Part shown: positions 6,892-9,974 of the stretch, in pieces
Layout of the letters: the number at the start of each line of letters is the position of its first letter
How positions within the stretch are numbered: the stretch's first letter is position 1
Assembly: GCA_016234065.1 (NCBI GenBank)
Contig: JACQLJ010000007.1
Location: 1-9,974, forward strand
DNA from: Candidatus Pacearchaeota archaeon
GTDB lineage: Archaea; Nanobdellota; Nanobdellia; Pacearchaeales; GW2011-AR1
DNA: 9,974 nt
Reading direction: 5' to 3'
The notes under the pieces: model-generated
Told to the model about the DNA's origin: nothing
Seen by the model: the letters and a program-made list of their open reading frames with translations, nothing else
The model's database searches: none
Program-made: the position numbers and the translations under genes

Positions 6892-7386
6892 TTATATAAA
6901 AAACAATACAATTACTACCCATAATAGGGTTATTATCGTTGATACAATTGCTATCCTTAATGTCTTGAATTTTTCATCCACAATTCCCGAAAGTGCATGG
7001 GCTTGTAAAGACAAGTCCTTCAATATTCTTTGCTCACTAAGATTTGAGATTTTTTCAGCATATTCTTCTTTTTTTTGGGAAGTTATATCTTTAAAATAAA
7101 AAAGTCCTAATTTTGAACCTTCTCTTACTCTTGGATATATAACATGCACGACGTTTTTAACTGAAAAAACTATTAAACCAAAAGCGATTATCATAAGAAT
7201 CACTTTGCTTTTAATCATCCAGTCAACCAAGTCCAATTTTGATATCCTTGAAACCAAAGCAGCAGTAGACACACCTATAACTGAAAAAGTCCAAGCCGCC
7301 TTGGTGTCAGCCAATCTTATTTGGTCAAAAAGATAGGAATTAACTGATTTTATAAAGTCCAAATTTAATTTATAATCCCTAGGCAT
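6892..7386 (-). CDS. Pycsar-effector-like membrane protein (PycTM/DUF5706 type), no cyclase in view
   Basis: The 164 residues match the layout of the DUF5706/PycTM family. In bacterial Pycsar anti-phage systems these proteins respond to cCMP or cUMP by disrupting the membrane. The signature parts are ADTKA (26-30) leading into the first helix (about 31-48), a second helix (about 60-82), YPR (84-86), FYFKDI (96-101), and an EEYAEKISNLSE segment (107-118). Then come LKDLSLQAHALS (122-133) and a basic EKFKTLRIA turn entering the last helix (about 143-163). In known systems a nucleotide cyclase gene sits next door. None is visible here: the neighbours are an HtrA-like protease and a tRNA. The family call is from remembered sequence pattern, without a profile search. 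A leaderless start at the ATG at 7386 is supported by a TATA element. Confidence 0.7.
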   Translation of the reverse strand: MPRDYKLNLDFIKSVNSYLFDQIRLADTKAAWTFSVIGVSTAALVSRISKLDLVDWMIKSKVILMIIAFGLIVFSVKNVVHVIYPRVREGSKLGLFYFKDITSQKKEEYAEKISNLSEQRILKDLSLQAHALSGIVDEKFKTLRIAIVSTIITLLWVVIVLFFI

Positions 7387-7405
7387 AATAATTAAAAGAA
7401 ATTCT

Positions 7406-7414
7406 TATTATAAA
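7406..7414 (-). promoter_or_regulatory. TATA-like element for the Pycsar-like gene
   Basis: Minus-strand tttataata, centred about 24 bases before the ATG at 7386, predicting a leaderless mRNA. It lies back to back with the tRNA promoter on the other strand. Confidence 0.5.
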
Positions 7415-7428
7415 TTTAATCGTTCAAC

Positions 7429-7436
7429 TTTTAAAG
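7429..7436 (+). promoter_or_regulatory. TATA-like element for tRNA-Arg
   Basis: The sequence ttttaaag is centred about 25 bases before the first base of the tRNA at 7457, the expected spacing for an archaeal tRNA promoter. A T-rich run separates the two. Confidence 0.5.
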
Positions 7437-7456
7437 TTTCTTTTTTTTAATTGTAA

Positions 7457-7547
7457 AGGTCTGTAAGCTAATGGACAAACTACCTGGCTTCGGAGAATAA
7501 AAACTTGAGGGAACCGGGCAATGGGGGTTCAAATCCCTCCAGACCTA
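7457..7547 (+). tRNA. tRNA-Arg (anticodon TCG) with a 19-base intron at position 37/38
   Basis: Cloverleaf found by hand. The 7-bp acceptor stem is 7457-7463 (aggtctg) with 7540-7546 (cagacct), and the discriminator is A7547. The D arm is 7466-7481 with GG at 7473-7474. The anticodon stem is 7483-7487 (cctgg) with 7514-7518 (ccggg), and the anticodon TCG is at 7490-7492. The variable loop has 4 bases. The T arm is 7523-7539 with loop ttcaaat. The intron 7494-7512 lies between positions 37 and 38. A bulge-helix-bulge is visible: a 4-bp helix cttc/gagg flanked by 3-base bulges gga and gaa, cut sites at the expected bases, though the intron's inner helix is short. The D stem has one mismatch (C12 with A23). 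CCA is not encoded. The mature length is 72 bases. It reads CGA/CGN codons. Confidence 0.9.
7494..7512 (+). other. tRNA intron (canonical position 37/38, bulge-helix-bulge)
   Basis: Nineteen bases starting agaataa and ending gaggga. The splicing endonuclease would cut after the second base of each 3-base bulge: gg|a on the 5' side and ga|a on the 3' side. Both cuts agree with an intron after position 37. The helix on the intron side is only about two base pairs, so this is a relaxed motif. Confidence 0.8.
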
Positions 7548-7549
7548 TT
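7526..7549 (+). repeat. tRNA 3'-end copy 1 (intact; possible attachment site)
   Basis: T-loop to acceptor end of the tRNA plus two bases (ggttcaaa, a 3-base tcc, then a shared 14-base core). It matches 7791-7812 except for the three extra bases. Tyrosine-recombinase elements use this part of tRNA genes as attachment sites. Confidence 0.6.
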
Positions 7550-7574
7550 TGCTATTGAGTGAAACGAAATAGCA
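7550..7574 (+). other. 7-bp hairpin directly behind the tRNA
   Basis: The arms tgctatt (7550-7556) and aatagca (7568-7574) are perfect inverse complements around an 11-base loop, starting 2 bases after the discriminator base. It could help 3'-end formation of the tRNA or belong to the inserted segment. No long T tract follows. Confidence 0.4.
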
Positions 7575-7604
7575 TTGGATTAGGACAAATCAGTTTAAGT
7601 GAAA

Positions 7605-7775
7605 AGGAGATTAGAAAAGAAACTTGGTTTCTTTGCGATTTCCGTCAAGGTGCTTAAAGAAATCGCCGTTCAAGTATTTGAGGAGATTAGAAAAGAAACT
7701 TGGTTTCTTTGCGATTTCCGTCAAGGTGCTTAAAGAAATCGCCGTTCAAGTATTTGAGGAGATTAGAAAAGAAAC
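7605..7775 (+). repeat. Tandem 76-bp structured repeat (two full copies plus 19 bases)
   Basis: Copy 1 is 7605-7680 and copy 2 is 7681-7756; they are identical. A third begins at 7757 and stops after 19 bases at 7775. Each full unit contains two adjoining perfect 8-bp stems. In copy 1 these are aaagaaac/gtttcttt (7616-7623 with 7627-7634, 3-base loop) and gcgatttc/gaaatcgc (7635-7642 with 7659-7666, 16-base loop). The unit length is not a multiple of three, so the reading frame shifts between copies, arguing against a coding role. No spacers separate the copies, so this is not CRISPR. The whole stretch 7548-7943 has no convincing gene. Confidence 0.9.
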
Positions 7776-7790
7776 AGCGGGTTCTTTTCA

Positions 7791-7812
7791 GGTTCAAACC
7801 TCCAGACCTATT
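7791..7812 (+). repeat. tRNA-Arg 3'-end copy 2 (decayed duplicate; possible attachment site)
   Basis: Matches ggttcaaa plus the 14-base core cctccagacctatt of the tRNA gene, lacking three bases of the T stem. The bases upstream cannot form a T stem or the rest of a tRNA, so it is a 3'-end fragment, not a gene. Together with 7526-7549 it brackets the 76-bp repeats, the arrangement left by site-specific integration into a tRNA gene or by a segmental duplication. Confidence 0.7.
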
Positions 7813-7832
7813 ATGGGATTTTCTAGAAAAGA

Positions 7833-7840
7833 TTTATAAA
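7833..7840 (+). promoter_or_regulatory. TATA-like element upstream of the regulator-adhesin operon
   Basis: The sequence tttataaa is preceded by a purine-rich, BRE-like stretch (gaaaaga). A transcript would start near 7860 and give the winged-helix gene a leader of about 80 bases. A second candidate closer to the gene lies at 7915-7923. Confidence 0.4.
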
Positions 7841-7860
7841 TTATCTGTGCGTTAGTAATC

Positions 7861-7923
7861 AGTGTTAAAGTAAAGTGTTAAAAGTTATTATTAATTATCA
7901 CTAATAGTAATTAGTTTTAATAA
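7861..7923 (+). promoter_or_regulatory. Candidate operator region: direct and inverted repeats overlapping a second TATA element
   Basis: The 9-base sequence agtgttaaa occurs at 7861-7869 and 7874-7882. The inverted repeat actaat/attagt (7900-7905 with 7910-7915) abuts the TATA-like ttttaataa (7915-7923), which lies about 25 bases before the ATG at 7944. Looser arms ttattaa/ttaataa (7888-7894, 7917-7923) surround it. Such a layout would suit autorepression by the winged-helix protein. The region is very AT-rich, so chance matches are possible. Confidence 0.3.
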
Positions 7924-7943
7924 TTAGCATTAATGCACAATAA

Positions 7944-8141
7944 ATGAGGACAAAAAAAGAAAGTGTAGCGGATTTGCTTAAAAAGAATCCTATGGGATTG
8001 ACAATTGTAGAAATTTCTAAGTTGTTAAAGATATCAAGAAACACCGTCGCTGTTGCTCTCGCTGAATTAAAAGGCGAGGGAAAAATAACAATAAGACTAA
8101 TAGGAAAGGCGAAATTAAATTACTGGGGAGGACAAAAATGA
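7944..8141 (+). CDS. Small winged-helix DNA-binding protein, probable regulator of the adhesin operon
   Basis: A 65-residue protein. Residues 18-46 form a clear helix-turn-helix (GLTIVEISKLLKISRNTVAV), followed by a helix with LKGEG and a beta wing ending KLNYW. This is the minimal winged-helix fold seen in many archaeal regulators, with no room for a ligand domain. Its stop overlaps the start of the surface protein gene (ATGA), and that gene's Shine-Dalgarno lies within this coding region, so the two are co-expressed. A likely job is local control of the operon, possibly through the inverted repeat at 7900-7915; that is inference. The specific family (MarR-like or other) cannot be settled by eye. 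Confidence 0.75.
   Translation: MRTKKESVADLLKKNPMGLTIVEISKLLKISRNTVAVALAELKGEGKITIRLIGKAKLNYWGGQK
8125..8131 (+). promoter_or_regulatory. Strong Shine-Dalgarno of the surface protein gene
   Basis: The sequence ggggagg ends 6 bases before the ATG at 8138, inside the end of the winged-helix gene. It is the clearest ribosome-binding site in the window, where other first genes appear leaderless, and it fixes the adhesin start. Confidence 0.7.
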
Positions 8142-9974
8142 GAACTAAATTATTAGTTTCTATTTTGTGTTTTGCATTATTCATAAACATTGTTTCAGCT
8201 GCAGTAAACGTGCAGCTTTCTGACCAGGGTGCTAATATCAGGTATAAAACAAATTCAACTCTCTTGAGCTCTGGAAGTTTGAATGTTACTATCTACGATG
8301 CATCTTCTGGAGGAAACGTAATTTACACTGAATTATTTAGCAGTGGAATTTCTAATGGTTCTTGGAGTGTTATGCTTGGAGAAAATTCATCAAATCCTCT
8401 TCCATTGGAGTTCGGAAAGGTCTATTACAAAGATTATGTAATTGCTGGTGAAAGTGTAAACTTTACTAACACAACCGGGGAGATTACTAACAGGCAATTG
8501 TTTTATTCGCCGCTTGGAGATATAGCATATGAGGACGTGAACCAGTCCGCTAATATCACTGCTGCCACCTTCAATTCCACAGGAACTGTTTATGCTGCAG
8601 GAAATGTCAATTTGACTATTGGACACTTGTATGCAACAAACAACACCTGGAATGTAAACTATTCAAACTTTTCAAATGTTTATGCTTATGTATCAAACTC
8701 AACTTTCATAACATGGGCAACAGCATACAACGGAACTTTGGCAAAAACCGACGCTGCAAATACTTTCGGAAACTTTAATCAAACAATGAATGGAACTACC
8801 TTCTTCTTGTGGGCTTTGCTAAATAGAATTGGCATAGGAACAACATCTCCACAAAACGTGCTGAATGTTTTAGGTGATATCAACGCTACGACGAGCATAT
8901 TCGCGCAAAATACAAAGAATTTGTCAATAGGATATGATTACGCAACGAATGCAACTTACAGAACACTTACAAATAACACCTTTGTAGCCAACCTAAGTGC
9001 AGCCGCAGGAATCTATTTCCTGGGAAATCTAAGCTGCGAAAGCATAACTGGTGGTTCTGATAGTGATTTCTGTCTGGACGCTGGAGAAGGAGGTGGAATT
9101 AGTTGGGCTACTGCAACAAATGGAACTCTTGCCACTTGGAGTCAGGTAGTTAATGGCACGATGGCAAGTTGGGCTAACGCAGTTAACGGAACTCTTGCAA
9201 CATGGGCAACTGCTTACAACGGAACACTTGCAAAAACCGACGCTGCTAACACTTTTGGAAACTTTAATCAAACATTTGACACTTCAACTTTGTTCATTGA
9301 TTCTGTCTCAGATAGAATCGGAGTTGGTATGACTAGTCCTCAAACTCCCCTAGATGTAAATGGAACAATTAATGCATTTTTAGTGAATGTTAATGGGACT
9401 TCATTATATACAGGTTATCTTTATGCAACCAATGGTTCGCAATGGAGTAACACGGGAAATTACTCAAACTTCTCAACGATTGTTTATGGATATGCTGTTA
9501 ATTCAACAGGGGGTGGAGTTAATTATTCCAATATATTGAGCAATCAGACCTTCAATTCAACATTCGGATACTTTAATGTAACAAATCAAACATCAAGCGT
9601 CTTTATAGTAAATGATACAGGGGCTTTTGTAAATGGTTCTATAATAAATTTCAATCTTTCAAATATAATTTATCCTTACGCAATCAATGGTTCAACATTT
9701 GCATTGAATTACTCAAACTTCTCAAATATTTATGCTTATGAGAATAACGGAACATTGGTAACAGCAACTCAATTAGTTAATGGAAGTAATATTCTTGGAA
9801 CAAATGTAACATACGCTTATTCTTTGAATGATACATTATGGTCAGCAACTGCCAATTACTCAAACTTTTCCACAATTGTTTATGGATATGCAGTTAATTC
9901 AACAGGAGGCGGAGTCAATTATTCCAACATATTAAGCAATCAAACTTTCAATTCAACATTCGGATATTTTAATG
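8138..9974 (+). CDS. Secreted fibre-like surface protein/adhesin with dense N-glycosylation sequons (3' end beyond the window)
   Basis: The frame is open from 8138 to the window end (612 codons, no stop). The N-terminus has a signal peptide (about 1-20, LFINIVSA). Residues 22-130 resemble the N-terminal module of bacterial tail-fibre-like proteins: SNGSWSVMLG, then PLEFGKVYY and RQLFYSPLGDI at 119-129. Two copies of the fibre motif RIG(I/V)GxTSP occur at 230-238 and 393-401, in modules 163 residues apart. These often precede a C-terminal S74 chaperone domain, which may lie outside. Four 11-residue repeats with NGT are at 322-365. The motif NYSNFS(N/T)xY recurs four times. About 55 N-X-S/T sequons were counted by hand. 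C300 and C312 may form a disulfide. It was identified by motif only; a role in attachment is inferred. Confidence 0.85.
   Translation, partial: MRTKLLVSILCFALFINIVSAAVNVQLSDQGANIRYKTNSTLLSSGSLNVTIYDASSGGNVIYTELFSSGISNGSWSVMLGENSSNPLPLEFGKVYYKDYVIAGESVNFTNTTGEITNRQLFYSPLGDIAYEDVNQSANITAATFNSTGTVYAAGNVNLTIGHLYATNNTWNVNYSNFSNVYAYVSNSTFITWATAYNGTLAKTDAANTFGNFNQTMNGTTFFLWALLNRIGIGTTSPQNVLNVLGDINATTSIFAQNTKNLSIGYDYATNATYRTLTNNTFVANLSAAAGIYFLGNLSCESITGGSDSDFCLDAGEGGGISWATATNGTLATWSQVVNGTMASWANAVNGTLATWATAYNGTLAKTDAANTFGNFNQTFDTSTLFIDSVSDRIGVGMTSPQTPLDVNGTINAFLVNVNGTSLYTGYLYATNGSQWSNTGNYSNFSTIVYGYAVNSTGGGVNYSNILSNQTFNSTFGYFNVTNQTSSVFIVNDTGAFVNGSIINFNLSNIIYPYAINGSTFALNYSNFSNIYAYENNGTLVTATQLVNGSNILGTNVTYAYSLNDTLWSATANYSNFSTIVYGYAVNSTGGGVNYSNILSNQTFNSTFGYFN
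8711..8785 (+). repeat. Adhesin internal repeat A, copy 1 (25 codons)
   Basis: Encodes TWATAYNGTLAKTDAAN followed by TFGNFNQT. The copy at 9200-9274 encodes the identical 25 residues, although the DNA differs at eight positions, all of them synonymous by hand alignment. Confidence 0.9.
9101..9232 (+). repeat. Four tandem 11-residue repeats with an NGT sequon in each
   Basis: Forty-four codons divide into four 11-residue units of pattern (S/T)W(A/S)xxxNGT(L/M)A, each carrying one glycosylation sequon at the same place. A single matching unit opens repeat A copy 1 at 8711. Elevenfold periodicity is typical of hendecad helical or stalk structures, but the trp/asn content leaves the fold open. 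Confidence 0.85.
9200..9274 (+). repeat. Adhesin internal repeat A, copy 2 (25 codons)
   Basis: Same protein sequence as 8711-8785, overlapping the last 11-residue unit. The 163-codon offset is the same as that between the two RIGxGxTSP motifs, so a larger module has been duplicated. Confidence 0.9.
9458..9578 (+). repeat. Adhesin internal repeat B, copy 1 (121 bases)
   Basis: Starts NYSNFSTIVYGYAVNSTGGG and continues through NYSNILSNQTFNSTFGYFN. The 40 encoded residues are identical to those at 9854-9974, while the DNA has 12 differences, all at synonymous third positions. Confidence 0.92.
9854..9974 (+). repeat. Adhesin internal repeat B, copy 2 (121 bases, runs to the window edge)
   Basis: Copy of 9458-9578 shifted by 396 bases (132 codons). 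It is still matching at the window edge, so the repeat probably continues, and further copies are likely downstream. Confidence 0.92.

Noticed and set aside
7605..7756. Integron attC sites.
   Set aside because: Hairpin units of suitable length, but the conserved core sites (GTTRRRY and RYYYAAC pairs) are absent and no integrase or cassette genes are seen.
7605..7775. CRISPR array.
   Set aside because: The copies are directly adjoining with no variable spacers, and the unit is 76 bases; no cas genes are in view.
7770..7811. A second tRNA gene or a split-tRNA 3' half.
   Set aside because: Counting back from the acceptor end, the bases at the T-stem positions do not pair and three T-stem bases are missing, so it cannot form a working T arm.
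7624..7839. A 71-codon open frame from a TTG across the 76-bp repeats.
   Set aside because: It starts inside a hairpin loop and reads the same repeat in two different frames. It then runs through the tRNA-end fragment. No homology or promoter supports it; the repeats explain the openness.
8390..9271. Minus-strand open frames of 78 and 80 codons opposite the adhesin.
   Set aside because: They lie antisense to a continuous coding frame with clear signal peptide and repeats; their sequences are the low-complexity complement of the Asn/Thr/Ser-rich codons.

Overview
The window reads as an AT-rich archaeal chromosome, most likely from a DPANN lineage of the Woesearchaeota/Pacearchaeota/Nanoarchaeota type. 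The archaeal assignment rests on transcription factor E, deoxyhypusine synthase, an archaeal/eukaryote-type prolyl-tRNA synthetase, and a tRNA-Arg carrying a short intron at position 37/38 with a bulge-helix-bulge fold. In addition, almost every gene has a TATA-like element about 25 bases upstream of its start codon, which predicts leaderless mRNAs. The DPANN assignment is an inference from small compact genes, lysine-rich tails and a CPR/DPANN-style fibre adhesin; it is not proven by any single gene.

Layout. Positions 68-2239 (+) form a tight operon: TFE, a rhomboid protease (4-base gap) and a SpoIIM-family membrane protein (ATGA overlap). Two small membrane-protein genes lie on the minus strand (2248-2739 and 2808-3023). 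Deoxyhypusine synthase follows on the plus strand (ATG at 3114, stop at 4097). The stretch 4098-4524 holds a TATA-like element, a 25-codon frame, a 16-bp hairpin and a plausible 38-residue small gene at 4366-4482. Three minus-strand genes follow, each with its own promoter: ProRS (4525-5964), a membrane-anchored HtrA-like protease (6004-6855) and a Pycsar-effector-like (DUF5706/PycTM) three-helix membrane protein (6892-7386).

Positions 7457-7547 are the intron-containing tRNA-Arg(UCG). Behind it is an unusual non-coding block. It has two identical 76-bp tandem repeats, each able to form two back-to-back 8-bp hairpins, then a partial third copy. The block ends in a decayed copy of the tRNA 3' end, so about 240 bases are bracketed by tRNA 3'-end duplicates as in tRNA-targeted integration. 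From 7944 a small winged-helix regulator is translationally coupled (ATGA overlap, strong Shine-Dalgarno) to a large secreted fibre-like surface protein. That protein starts at 8138, is open to the end of the window (612 codons seen) and carries about 55 N-glycosylation sequons. Its internal repeats differ from each other only at synonymous positions.

Working together. The left half is housekeeping (transcription initiation, hypusination of aIF5A, Pro-tRNA charging) mixed with membrane proteolysis and membrane proteins. The right half looks like accessory, cell-surface and possibly defence-related DNA around a tRNA gene. The most interesting items are the tRNA-flanked 76-bp structured repeats, the orphan Pycsar-like effector and the synonymously diversified adhesin repeats.
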